Source: Nocardia cerradoensis NBRC 101014 (GTDB lineage Bacteria; Actinomycetota; Actinomycetes; Mycobacteriales; Mycobacteriaceae). From it: a DNA stretch of 34,630 nt. Position numbers and translations under genes: made by a program. The notes below the pieces were generated by a model. That model was given only the letters and a program-made list of their open reading frames with translations. It ran no database searches and was not told the origin of the DNA. Where the stretch lies: NCBI RefSeq assembly GCF_000308535.1, contig NZ_BAFW01000376.1, positions 1-34,630 on the forward strand. Reading direction: 5' to 3'. How positions within the stretch are numbered: the stretch's first letter is position 1; each line of letters opens with the position of its first letter. Shown here one piece after another: positions 1-7,570 of the stretch.

Positions 1-393
1 ATACAGCATGCGGACCAGGCTCGACAACGTCGTCACACTGCCGACCGAGGATCGAGCACTACCGCCGCCGCGGTGTTGCTGCAGGGCGACCGCCGGCGGC
101 AGCCCCTCGATCGAATCGACATCGGGAACGCCGACCTGGTCGATGAGGCGGCGCGCGTACGGGGCCACCGACTCCAGATACCGGCGCTGGGATTCCGCGA
201 ACAACGTGCCGAAGGCCAGCGACGATTTCCCCGAGCCCGAGACGCCGGTGAATACGACCAGCGCATCGCGCGGGATATCGACATCGACGTCGGCGAGATT
301 GTGCTCCCGCGCGCCGCGCACCTGGACGCGGTCGGGGACGGTGATCGACGGGTCCCCGTCGGGCGCCCGCTTCCGCGCGGAAGTACGTGTCAT
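1..393 (-). CDS. UvrA-like ABC ATPase (excinuclease subunit A family), N-terminal part only
   Basis: The first 131 codons of a gene running off the left edge on the minus strand. The start is ATG at 393-391. The frame reads VRGAREHNLADVDVDIPRD followed by a Walker A motif, GVSGSGKSS, around residues 50-58, and then LAFGTLFAESQRRYLES, the classic UvrA N-terminal signature before the zinc-finger insertion. The stretch GLPPAVALQQ, then RSSVGSVTTLSSLVRMLY, matches UvrA paralogues (DrrC/UvrA2-like) better than canonical UvrA, which has an IEQK motif here. UvrA family members are soluble ATPases that recognise damaged or drug-bound DNA; the paralogues are often linked to DNA-binding-drug resistance. 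Without the C-terminal half I cannot tell repair UvrA from a resistance paralogue; I favour the latter. Confidence 0.85.
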   Translation of the reverse strand, partial: MTRTSARKRAPDGDPSITVPDRVQVRGAREHNLADVDVDIPRDALVVFTGVSGSGKSSLAFGTLFAESQRRYLESVAPYARRLIDQVGVPDVDSIEGLPPAVALQQHRGGGSARSSVGSVTTLSSLVRMLY

Positions 394-526
394 CACCTGG
401 CCTCACGTCTACGGTGGTCGATCCGGTGCCGAAGGATGCTCTGATCTCATCGGTTACCCGGGACCGGTCGCTTCTATCGTGGGCAAACTGCTCGCGCGAA
501 ACCCAGCCGTGAATTTCCGGCACCTA

Positions 527-567
527 CGACGATGCCCTCACAGCAAACTGCTGTGAGGGCATCGTCG
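527..567 (-). terminator. Rho-independent-type hairpin after the secreted-protein gene
   Basis: A perfect 19-bp inverted repeat (527-545 and 549-567) with a 3-nt loop (AAC), 24 bp beyond the stop codon of the minus-strand gene at 592. There is no T-tract, as is usual for actinobacterial hairpin terminators. It also separates that gene from the uvrA-like gene downstream. Confidence 0.85.
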
Positions 568-591
568 CGGAGACTGGCGGCGGTAAGCGCG

Positions 592-1299
592 TTATTTGCT
601 CGGCGCCGGCTTGAAGGGGGCGTTGATGGTCGCGAAGTACTGGATCGCGGCGCCGATCGCGACCGGGGCGGTCACGAAGATCTGGCCGGCGAGCACGCCC
701 AGGAAGCCGACAGCGGCGGCACCGGCGATGCAGCCGCCCAGCGGGCCGAGGCCGAACAGGGTGGCCAGGGCGCCGGTGGCGACGACACCGAGGGCAGCGC
801 CCGCGATGCAGCCGATGGCCGCGCCGCCGATACCACCGGCCAGGGTGCCGATGGTGGCGCCGGTGGAGATGGTGTCCTTCAGGCGGTTGAACGCGGCGGT
901 CTCACGGTCGTAGGGGGTCTTCCACGGAGCCGAGTCCTCGAAGGGGAGGGCGACCGGCTTGTAGACCGCGTGCTGCACGTCGTACTGCGGGGTCAGGGTG
1001 GCGGTGTTGCCGGAGATGTCGGCGGCGATCGGGAACTCGAAGTCGTCGACCCGGAAGTTCAGCGGGGTGCCGGCGAGCACGGTGCCGTTGGCGGCCTTGA
1101 TCTTCAGCATGCCGTCTTCGTTGACGATCGAGCCGCCGTCGGTCTTGATCACGGCCTTGTCGTTGTCGACGACGCTGGCCTTGTAGTAGACGCTCTCGGG
1201 CGCCGCGGGGGCAGCGGGGTCGGCCGTGGCGGTACCGGCCGCGACGCCGACGGCGGCGACCAGCAGGGCGGCGGTCGCGGCGAATTTCCTCATCATCAT
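592..1299 (-). CDS. Secreted alanine/glycine-rich protein of unknown function (Nocardia type)
   Basis: A 235-aa protein. Residues 1-27 form a signal peptide (MMMRKF, hydrophobic core, then TATADPAA, a probable cleavage site after ADA-like residues). A soluble part of about 110 residues follows, rich in beta-strand patterns (VIKTDGGSIVNEDGMLKIK; LNFRVDDFEFPIAADI). The C-terminal half is a glycine/alanine-rich hydrophobic tract (about 145-225) with glycine-zipper spacing and two cysteines, which could insert in or associate with a membrane. The architecture resembles a secreted family common in Nocardia and Rhodococcus (I think of DUF8020, but cannot verify it). Three consecutive ATG codons offer the start; GAGG at 1311-1314 lies 11 nt from the first. 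Function unknown. It has its own terminator, so it is probably monocistronic. Confidence 0.8.
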   Translation of the reverse strand: MMMRKFAATAALLVAAVGVAAGTATADPAAPAAPESVYYKASVVDNDKAVIKTDGGSIVNEDGMLKIKAANGTVLAGTPLNFRVDDFEFPIAADISGNTATLTPQYDVQHAVYKPVALPFEDSAPWKTPYDRETAAFNRLKDTISTGATIGTLAGGIGGAAIGCIAGAALGVVATGALATLFGLGPLGGCIAGAAAVGFLGVLAGQIFVTAPVAIGAAIQYFATINAPFKPAPSK

Positions 1300-1742
1300 T
1301 TTCTGCGGAACCTCGAGACGGAGTGGTTCAGGGACGAGGGAATCACAGACGAGGTCAGCTAACAGACAGTGAACTCACAGACTTCATTTATTCAGATCGC
1401 GTTCACCGCGCGTGGACCGCCGTGCGGAGGGCGGCTGAAACCCTCAGTGCGAGTGCCGGTTTCTCGCGAGACGCATCATGCAACGAAACACGCCCCACCT
1501 GCTATTTGTGGCTGTTATCACAAATTATTAGTGCTTGAAGGCGAATTCGGACCGCGAAATTTCGTGCCGGCAATCGGAAATCGTCGCCGGTGCTCCGTCC
1601 GCACGTCGCTCCCGCTGTGATCGCGATCGGACCGGGCAGCGCAAATCCAGGCGTTGCCGGACCGAGTTGCGGCCGGGTGGCCTGCGCTGCCTGGTGACTC
1701 GAGCGACAATGTGCCCATGGCCGTCCTCGACGAACCCACGAC
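1300..1742. other. Divergent intergenic region with AT-richer patch
   Basis: 443 bp between the divergent secreted-protein and tetR genes. The middle (about 1370-1560) is clearly less GC-rich than the flanks and probably holds both promoters; a CRP-like site sits at 1507-1522. A 12-codon ORF (ATG 1717 to TGA 1753-1755) overlaps the tetR start codon in another frame and could be a leader peptide. I see no RNA gene or other convincing ORF. Confidence 0.5.
1507..1522. promoter_or_regulatory. CRP/FNR-family operator candidate
   Basis: TGTGGCTGTTATCACA matches the CRP-type consensus TGTGA-N6-TCACA with one mismatch. It is embedded in a slightly longer dyad, ATTTGTG (1504-1510) and CACAAAT (1519-1525). 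It lies about 208 bp upstream of the secreted-protein start and 220 bp upstream of tetR. Mycobacterial and nocardial Crp homologues recognise this motif; binding here is inferred. Confidence 0.45.
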
Positions 1743-2372
1743 ATGGCGTCGCTGACCCGCCCCGGCTCGCGGTCTCGTGAGCGCGACGAACGGCGCGACA
1801 CGGTGGAGCGGCGGGTGCTCGCGGCCGTGGATCGGCTGCTGGATACGGGCGTCACCTACACCGAACTGCCGGTGGCCCGAATCGCCGCCGAGGCCGATAT
1901 CGCCCGCTCCACCTTCTACCGCTACTTTCCCGACAAGAGCCAACTGCTGATCCGGATGGCCGACCTCGCGACCGACGATCAATTTCGCACGGCCGAACTG
2001 TGGTGGGCCGCGGATCACGTCGACGGAGAGGCCGGGGTGGTCACCGCGATGCGGCTGATGATCGCGGGAACCCGGGCACACCATCGCGTGCTGCGCGCCC
2101 TCACCGAGGTAGCGGGCTACGACCGCGACGTGGGCCGCTACTGGCAGGAGCGGGTGCAGCGCTTCACCGAACTCGTCCGCCTGCGGCTGGATCGCGAACG
2201 CGCGGCCGGCCGGATTCCCGCCGATTTGGAGGTCGAGGCCACCGCCATCGCCCTGACCTGCATGGTCGAGCGTGCCATCGACTTCACCTTCGGAGCCGGA
2301 CATCCGGTGGACGACGAGCAGCTGGCCCGAGCGCTGGGACGCGCGATCTGGCAGACGGTCTACGCCTCGTGA
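1743..2372 (+). CDS. TetR/AcrR family transcriptional regulator
   Basis: A 209-aa cytoplasmic repressor-type protein. The N-terminal DNA-binding helix-turn-helix is at about residues 30-68 (LPVARIAAEADIARSTFYRYF followed by PDKSQLL), a textbook TetR recognition helix. The C-terminal ligand domain ends with DLEVEATAIALTCMVERAIDFTF, reminiscent of EthR-like TetR proteins. The ligand is unknown. The gene overlaps the downstream kinase-like gene in a GTGA junction, so the two are translationally coupled and the regulator probably controls its own operon. The ATG at 1743 lacks a good Shine-Dalgarno sequence and is overlapped by a 12-codon upstream ORF starting at 1717. Confidence 0.9.
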   Translation: MASLTRPGSRSRERDERRDTVERRVLAAVDRLLDTGVTYTELPVARIAAEADIARSTFYRYFPDKSQLLIRMADLATDDQFRTAELWWAADHVDGEAGVVTAMRLMIAGTRAHHRVLRALTEVAGYDRDVGRYWQERVQRFTELVRLRLDRERAAGRIPADLEVEATAIALTCMVERAIDFTFGAGHPVDDEQLARALGRAIWQTVYAS

Positions 2373-3238
2373 GCGACCTCGCGGCGCATCTGGAGCCGTT
2401 GCTGGGCATGCCGGTGGTCGCCGAGCACACCGTCGGCCACGGACACGCCTGGACCCTGTATCGCGTGCGGCTCGCCGACGGCCGGGATGCCTTCGTGAAA
2501 AGCGCTGTGGGCGAACCGGGTTCGACGGCGGACCACGCCTTGGCTGCCGAGGCCGCGGGTCTGAGCTGGTTGCGCGAGGCCGACGCCGCCGATCTGATCC
2601 CACAGGTCCTGGGCGCCGACGACCGCACCCTGGTCTTGCCGTGGTTGACCTCGGTAGCGCCCAGCCGCGAGGCCGCGGAACGGTTCGGTGGAGCGCTTGC
2701 CGACCTGCACGCCCACACCGTCGACCGGTACGGCGCCCCATGGGCGGGTTGTATCGCCACCGTGCCGCAGAACAACGCGATGGTCGCGGGGGAGTGGGGG
2801 CCCTGGTATGCCCGGTATCGGCTGCAGCCGCTGGTGCCCGCCGCCGCATCGGTGCTGGGCCGCAACGGTATTCGGCTCATCGAGCGGGTGATCGACGAGA
2901 TCGGCGCACTCGCCGGCCCGCCGGAACCACCGTGCCGCATTCACGGCGACCTGTGGTCGGGCAATGTGCTCTGGACCGAGTGTGGTGTGATGCTCATCGA
3001 TCCGGCCGCCCACGGAGGTCATCGCGAGACGGACCTGGCCATGTTGCGGCTGTTCGGCGCTCCGCATCTCGGCCACATTCTGGGGGCGTATCGGGAGCGC
3101 TTGCCCCTCGCGCCCGGCGCGGAGCAGCGGGTCGCACTGCATCAGCTGTATCCGTTGCTGGTGCATGTCGTGCTGTTCGGTGGGGGATACCGAGAGCAGG
3201 CCATCGCTGCCGCAGAAGAAGCGTTGTCCGCAGTGTGA
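2369..3238 (+). CDS. Fructosamine kinase family protein (aminoglycoside phosphotransferase fold)
   Basis: A 289-aa protein. I place the start at GTG 2369, overlapping the tetR stop, because homology begins there. Hallmarks: an invariant Lys at about 44 (AFVKSAV), a Glu at about 61 (AAEAAGL), the catalytic loop HGDLWSGN at 192-199 (typical of fructosamine/ketosamine-3-kinases, with Asp and Asn for catalysis and Mg) and the Mg-binding IDP at 210-212, followed by ETDLAML. The family phosphorylates sugars attached to protein amines (deglycation) or small amino sugars using ATP in the cytosol. The exact substrate cannot be read from sequence. Co-transcription with tetR suggests induction by a small molecule. 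It is the last gene before the Tn3-family element. Confidence 0.85.
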   Translation: MSDLAAHLEPLLGMPVVAEHTVGHGHAWTLYRVRLADGRDAFVKSAVGEPGSTADHALAAEAAGLSWLREADAADLIPQVLGADDRTLVLPWLTSVAPSREAAERFGGALADLHAHTVDRYGAPWAGCIATVPQNNAMVAGEWGPWYARYRLQPLVPAAASVLGRNGIRLIERVIDEIGALAGPPEPPCRIHGDLWSGNVLWTECGVMLIDPAAHGGHRETDLAMLRLFGAPHLGHILGAYRERLPLAPGAEQRVALHQLYPLLVHVVLFGGGYREQAIAAAEEALSAV

Positions 3239-3293
3239 AAGCGTCTGGGCGACAGACTGTTTCCTGATCGGCGCCAATGTGGCCGGCCAGGGC

Positions 3294-3342
3294 GGGGTCG
3301 CCGTAGTATCGGCCGAATTTCGTGCGGATATGGCGTAGCGGC
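3294..3342 (+). repeat. Left terminal inverted repeat of the Tn3-family element
   Basis: Begins GGGGTCGCCGTAGTATC and matches the reverse complement of 7522-7570 at 47 of 49 positions (differences at positions 18 and 30). The typical Tn3-family repeat is 38 bp, so this one is extended. Confidence 0.93.
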
Positions 3343-3345
3343 TGG

Positions 3346-4353
3346 TCAGTGGGTGCGGGAAGCGCCGGGTCCGATGAGGCTGGTCAGTTCGCGCATGGCT
3401 TGGGGTGAGGGTTTGAAGTAGCGGCGCAGGTTCTCCGCTTTGCGGTGCCGCGACTTGGCCATCAGCTCGAGCAGGCTCGCGCCGGATTCGCCGAGGTGGG
3501 TGAGGGCGGAGTGCCGGAGTTCGTGCAGGTCCCACCCGGTTCCGGGCCCGTCGGTCGCGGTGGCGGCGTCGAGCAGATCTCGGGCCTGGTCGTAGGACAG
3601 TCGTGCAAGTCCGGTGTCGGGGCACAGGTCGCGGTCGGTGAGGTACTTGCCTGGGCCGGGCCGCCTGTGCCCGACGAACACCGGCCCGTGGGTGCGGCCA
3701 CGGATCAACCGCGGTAGGAGTCGCGCGGTGCCAGCATCCCAGTAGACCGTTTCGAGGACGTGTTCGTGGTGAGAGGCGCCGCGGCGGCGGGTCCGAGGCT
3801 TGGCCCCCTTGGACTTCACCCGGGCGCACCGGCCCGACAGGTCGAGGTCTTCGATGTTGAGTTGGAGCAGTTCCTCTGTGCGGGCGCAGGTTTCATACAG
3901 CATCCGCCAGAGTGTCTTCTCCCGGAGATGGATATCTCGGCGGGCGATGAGCCGATCGATCGCGGTCCGCGAGCGCACCGGTGTCCCGGAGTCCGGCGGG
4001 GTCGATCGCGCGGCCGACGCCGGGACTGCCGGTGCGTCCCAGCCTTGCTCGCGGCACCAGGACAGCCATTTCGCGACCGCGGCACGGCGCGCGTTCCAGG
4101 TATTGACCGCCGCTGTGCCCCAGAGGGATTCGAGGGCCGCGCCGATTTCGTCGTCGGTGACCGAGTCCAGGGCCCGGCTGGGGCCGGGTAGTCCCTGCGG
4201 ATCGCGGCCGTCGAGCTGGTCGACAGTCTTGACGATCGCGATGCCGTAGGCGCGGCGGGTGTTGCCGGGTCCGATGGAGTCCAGGAACGCCTCGGCCGAT
4301 TCGCGCAGAGTGCGGGGTGCGGCGGTGTGGATCCGGGTCGCGGTCGCCGCCAT
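3346..4353 (-). CDS. Tyrosine recombinase/integrase (TnpI/XerD-like)
   Basis: A 335-aa DNA breaking-rejoining enzyme. From ATG 4353 the catalytic set is complete: Arg158 (CARTEELL), a Lys near 182 (KSKGAK) in the beta-hairpin, His277-x-x-Arg280 (HELRHSALTHLG), His303 (SRHRK) and the nucleophile Tyr312 (RRYFKP). The N-terminal part (15-105) fits a core-binding SAM-like domain. I prefer ATG 4353 over GTG 4362 because GGAGAG lies 9 nt before it and would abut the GTG. It sits inside the left end of the Tn3-family element, so its likely role is resolving cointegrates at a site beside its own start, like TnpI of Tn4430, rather than phage integration. The palindrome cluster just upstream is the candidate site. 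Confidence 0.9.
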   Translation of the reverse strand: MAATATRIHTAAPRTLRESAEAFLDSIGPGNTRRAYGIAIVKTVDQLDGRDPQGLPGPSRALDSVTDDEIGAALESLWGTAAVNTWNARRAAVAKWLSWCREQGWDAPAVPASAARSTPPDSGTPVRSRTAIDRLIARRDIHLREKTLWRMLYETCARTEELLQLNIEDLDLSGRCARVKSKGAKPRTRRRGASHHEHVLETVYWDAGTARLLPRLIRGRTHGPVFVGHRRPGPGKYLTDRDLCPDTGLARLSYDQARDLLDAATATDGPGTGWDLHELRHSALTHLGESGASLLELMAKSRHRKAENLRRYFKPSPQAMRELTSLIGPGASRTH

Positions 4354-4374
4354 AGCGTCCACCTCTCCGCCATG

Positions 4375-4472
4375 CCCCGGATAATGGGGCCGGGTCGTGT
4401 CGTCGCCGCGACGGCGTCGCCGCAGGCCGGATCTGATGATACCCCGGATAACAGCCCGTTATCACGGGCTGT
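4375..4472. other. Candidate internal resolution site for the tyrosine recombinase
   Basis: CCCCGGATAA occurs twice in the same orientation (4375-4384 and 4442-4451). The second copy runs into GATAAC-AGCCC-GTTATC (4447-4463), a perfect 6-bp dyad with 5-bp centre, which overlaps a second dyad, ACAGCCCGT (4451-4459) and ACGGGCTGT (4464-4472). The position, immediately upstream of the recombinase start, matches TnpI elements, in which core inverted repeats and accessory direct repeats lie next to tnpI. Function is inferred; the same DNA could be the recombinase promoter/operator. Confidence 0.5.
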
Positions 4473-4515
4473 CGAGCGGCTTCGGCAATCGGTTGCGGGC
4501 GGGCAGGTTCCGGGA

Positions 4516-5400
4516 TTACGGCTGGTGACCCAGGCGGACGGTCATGTCCGGGTGGCGCTGGCTCAGTGCCTTCAGTGCGTGCAGGCTTTCGCGGCTGCGT
4601 TCGCGTTCGGCCAGGAAGCTTCCCGGTTCGACGTCGTTTTCCCAGCCCCAGCGGGTGTGGGAGGTGTCTCCGGTCAGCAGGATCGGCCCGTCCGCGGTGC
4701 GGGCCAGATACGACAGGTGCCCCAGCGTGTGCCCTGGTGTCGAGATCGCGAAGAACGTGCCGTCGCCGAAGACATCGAGCACACCGTCGAAGGTGCCGTC
4801 GGGGTCCTTGGGGATCTGGAACTCCTGCAACGGTGGCCTGCCTTTCAGCAGCCGGTTGTTGGTGCCCTGGGCGACCAGGTTCGCGAACAGCGAGGCTTCG
4901 GCTTCGCGGGGCCCGACATAGATCGGCACGTCGGTCGGGATGTCGGGCAGACCGGAGACGTGGTCGAGGTGCAGGTGGGTCATGAACACCCCGGCCAGGG
5001 GCGCACCTTGGGACGCGATGACCTGCGCGGTACTCGGCTCCGGATTCATGTCCGTGACGCCGGCGAATTTCCGCAGCACCCAGCCGACGCCCACGCTGGC
5101 CGGGTCGTGGGCGAAACGTTCGGCCACTCCGGTGTCGACGAGGAAGAAGCCGTGCTGGGGGTGCCGCACGACGTGGGTGTAGATCTTGATCGGTTCTTTG
5201 CGCTGTTTGAGCCCCGCCGCGACGGCTTTGGGGTCCTTGATGTTCAGCAGTCCCGACAGGTTGGCTACCCAGTCGGTGCCGACCGTTTCCACCTCGACCG
5301 GGCCGGGCTGATCGGCCACGGCCTCCATCTGCGTCGCACTGACCGGGGTGCCCAGCTGCGCGGGCGTCGTGGGATGCGTTGTCGTCCAGAACGTCTTCAT
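4516..5400 (-). CDS. Metallo-beta-lactamase-fold hydrolase (lactonase-like), transposon cargo
   Basis: A 294-aa zinc hydrolase. The motif THLHLDH gives His142, His144, Asp146 and His147; further ligands are His224 (TPGHTLGH), Asp245 (TGDTSH) and a C-terminal His292 (LGHQP), so the dinuclear site looks complete. The layout is that of the lactonase/alkylsulfatase-like branch rather than true beta-lactamases, so the substrate could be a lactone (quorum signal) or another ester; it cannot be decided. I start at ATG 5400 because GGAAGGAAG lies about 7 nt upstream; the 45 codons before it are low-complexity. No signal peptide, so cytosolic. Divergent from marR across a 25-bp palindrome, so probably repressed by that regulator. 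Confidence 0.88.
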   Translation of the reverse strand: MKTFWTTTHPTTPAQLGTPVSATQMEAVADQPGPVEVETVGTDWVANLSGLLNIKDPKAVAAGLKQRKEPIKIYTHVVRHPQHGFFLVDTGVAERFAHDPASVGVGWVLRKFAGVTDMNPEPSTAQVIASQGAPLAGVFMTHLHLDHVSGLPDIPTDVPIYVGPREAEASLFANLVAQGTNNRLLKGRPPLQEFQIPKDPDGTFDGVLDVFGDGTFFAISTPGHTLGHLSYLARTADGPILLTGDTSHTRWGWENDVEPGSFLAERERSRESLHALKALSQRHPDMTVRLGHQP

Positions 5401-5520
5401 TGTGAACTTCCTTCCACCTGGCTTCACGAGAAGAGGGTGTCGAGCAGGTCCACGCCTTTCAGAGCGTAACCGCTGGTCGCAGCCTTGTCGGCGCCACCGC
5501 GTCAGCATCCTCCATGTAGT

Positions 5521-5545
5521 TATGACCTGAATCATTCAGGTCATA
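5521..5545. promoter_or_regulatory. MarR operator: 25-bp perfect palindrome
   Basis: TATGACCTGAAT (5521-5532), centre C, ATTCAGGTCATA (5534-5545). It lies between the divergent MBL gene (start 5400) and marR (start 5584), next to a TATATAT stretch (5543-5550) likely to be promoter DNA. A second, weaker dyad, CATGACTT-T-AAGTATG (5551-5566), sits one helical step nearer marR. Confidence 0.8.
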
Positions 5546-5583
5546 TATATCATGACTTTAAGTATGTGGGCTAGGGTGGTGTG

Positions 5584-6009
5584 GTGACGATCTCGGAGAC
5601 ACAGGCAGCGGAGCAGTGGGAGTTGGCCAGATTGATTCATGAGGTGGACCTGCTGCACAACGCGCGCATGCGCGAGTGGGTGGCCCCGCTCGGGCTCACC
5701 GTCGCGCAAGCCTCGGCACTGCACGAGATGACCGGCCCGATGACCATGCGCGAGCTGGCCGGGCGGATGACCTGCGAGCCGTCCAACGCCACCATCATCA
5801 TCGACAAGCTCGAGGCCATGGGGCTGATCCAGCGCGGCCCCCACCCCACCGACCGGCGCGCCAAACAGCTGACCCTCACCCCCGACGGCGCCGATCTGCG
5901 CACCAGGCTGCTGAAGCAACTGACCGAAGCCCCCCTCGTCACCGGCCTGACCCAGCAGGAACAAGGCGCACTCGAGCGCCTGCTGCGCAAAGCCCTCGAC
6001 GACCGCTGA
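5584..6009 (+). CDS. MarR family transcriptional regulator, transposon cargo
   Basis: A 141-aa winged-helix dimer. The recognition part is MTMRELAGRMTCEPSNATII (about 55-75), followed by DKLEAMGLIQR and the wing HPTDRRAKQLTLTPDG, all typical of MarR. The start may be GTG 5584 (AGGG at 5573-5576, 7 nt away) or GTG 5581 (only 4 nt). It is divergent from the MBL hydrolase, and the perfect palindrome at 5521-5545 between them is the obvious operator, so it probably represses both itself and the hydrolase until a ligand, perhaps the hydrolase substrate, binds. The gene ends 39 bp before the transposase remnant and lies wholly inside the Tn3-family element. Confidence 0.92.
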   Translation: MTISETQAAEQWELARLIHEVDLLHNARMREWVAPLGLTVAQASALHEMTGPMTMRELAGRMTCEPSNATIIIDKLEAMGLIQRGPHPTDRRAKQLTLTPDGADLRTRLLKQLTEAPLVTGLTQQEQGALERLLRKALDDR

Positions 6010-6048
6010 ACCTCCGCGCCCCCGACCGCCGGCGCCGGCCGAACCGTG

Positions 6049-7420
6049 TCAGAACAGCGTGTCTCGCACCCGTAGTGGCCGATACCCGGTGGGCCCGAGC
6101 TGGGCGAGTTCGGCGTCGATGTCGGCCTCGATCGCGCCGAAGAAATTGATGTTCTCCGAGTGGGCCGGGCTGATGTGCGCCAGCACATCGTCCTCGATCC
6201 GGCGACCGGCTCTGCGCATCTGGTCCACGGCAAGTCCGTAATACTCTGTGGTCCAAGCGATCACGGCGTTGGTGGCCAGAGTCAGGCACCAGGCTTGCTC
6301 GGTCTGGTCGTCGAGCTGACGGGCACGGATCAGGCCCTCGTGCGCGTACAGCAGGCCCGGCGCAGCGCGTGCAGGGATTCGCCCTTGTTGAGCTGGCGGG
6401 AGATCTTGCGACGATAGTCGGGGTCCGACAGGTAGCGGGCGGCGTAGACGGTGCGCCGCACCGCGCCGTACTCCTTGAGCGCGGTGGCCAGAGTATTCTG
6501 CCGCCCGGACGCGGACAACTTGCCGACCAGCAGCGAGGCGGTGGCGTGCCCGAACTTCAGCGATCCGGCCAGCCGCAGCAGATCGTCCCAGTGCTCGGCG
6601 ATCAGCTCGAGGGCGGCCCGCCGCGTCATCAATGGTCCGGCGTGCGGGAACCGGGCCTCGGTGTCGCGTCGAGGGCCGGGCCGGTACAGGGTGATCCGGC
6701 CCAGGTCCCGGATCCGGGGCGAGAGCTGCATACCGAGCAGGTCGAACAACCCGAAGTTGACCAGGGTCACGCCGTGCGTATCGGTGGCGTGCTCGGTGAT
6801 CGGGAGATCGGTTGCGTTACCGAGGATCTCATCAAGGACGTAGTGTGCTTCGCGTTTCGTGGCGACGATGATCTTCGTGCCGTAGGTGGCGTGCTGATCG
6901 GTGACCTGGGTGTAGGTCGACAGCACCCGCCCGCCGTGGATGACCATCTCCCGCGCCGAGGTGGACTTACCGCGCACCGGGAACCGCTGCCCGTCCGAGG
7001 ACGACAGCGTGCCTGCGCCGAACACCGTGGTCAGCGGCAACCTCTGGTGGTAGTCGATGATCGCCAGATTCGCCGCGCGCAGGTTCTCTTCCCGCACATA
7101 CCATTCCGCGGTCCAGGCCAGAATGTCGTAGGAGATGCCGCAGGCCTCCGCCATCCGGGTCAGCCCGAGGTTGGTCGAATGGGCCAGCAGCACCGCGATG
7201 AGGTTGCGTTTGAGTTCCGGAGTGCGAGTCTGCTTTCCGGCCGCGTGGGTAAAGCAATCGACAGGCCCAACCGATCCGCCGGACCCCGCCCACGGCCCGG
7301 ATCCACGAACGCCAGATCCGCCGGAGTCAGCGTGAAATACCGGAACAACTCCTCACGGCTGATCTCCGGAAACCCCCGCAGACGCTCCAACTCCTCGTCC
7401 GCGAACACCCGCGTCGCCAC
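6049..7420 (-). pseudogene. Tn3-family transposase (TnpA) remnant
   Basis: Three pieces in different frames. From GTG 7420 (GGAGG nearby) about 53 codons give the Tn3 TnpA N-terminus (ELERLRGFPEISREELFRYF, then TLTPADLAFVD). Near 7255-7265 the reading jumps directly to VDCFTHAAGKQTRTPELKRN in another frame, which belongs some 640 residues later in a roughly 1000-residue TnpA, so about 1.9 kb is deleted, including the first catalytic Asp (RVDLPELLLEV region). The retained DDE part shows EHATDTHG (second Asp) and LNKGES (the Glu region). Near 6357 one base is missing and the frame changes again to LLYAHEGLIRARQLDDQTEQ, ending at 6049 with VRDTLF. Transposition function must be lost. Confidence 0.92.
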
Positions 7421-7521
7421 GAACCCCTACCTCCAGCACGCCGATCAACCCTCATCGGCAGCCAAGCCAAGCACCAACCACCCCACCCTGCACCCCGAAC
7501 GCGAAAACCCCGCTCTACCAG

Positions 7522-7570
7522 GCCGCTACGCCATATCCGCCCGAAATTCGGCGGATACTACGGCGACCCC
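7522..7570 (-). repeat. Right terminal inverted repeat of the Tn3-family element
   Basis: Its reverse complement begins GGGGTCGCCGTAGTATC and pairs with 3294-3342 at 47/49 positions. It lies about 100 bp upstream of the transposase start, the normal arrangement for Tn3-family ends. Confidence 0.93.

Larger units (their letters stand above)
3294..7570. mobile_element. Tn3-family transposon with tyrosine recombinase, MBL hydrolase and MarR; transposase defective
   Basis: A 4277-bp element defined by 49-bp terminal inverted repeats that both start with GGGG, as usual for the Tn3 family. Order from the left: recombinase (minus), palindrome cluster, MBL hydrolase (minus), 25-bp palindrome, marR (plus), broken tnpA (minus). 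The recombinase stop codon starts only 4 bp from the left repeat. Flanking pentamers AGGGC (3289-3293) and ATGGC (7571-7575) differ at one base, compatible with an aged 5-bp target duplication. A TnpI-type tyrosine recombinase beside a Tn3 transposase recalls Tn4430/Tn5401. The element cannot transpose on its own but its ends look usable in trans. Confidence 0.9.

Noticed and set aside
3346..4353. Reading the tyrosine recombinase as a prophage or ICE integrase
   Set aside because: It lies just inside a Tn3-type terminal repeat, with no tRNA gene, att repeats or phage genes nearby.
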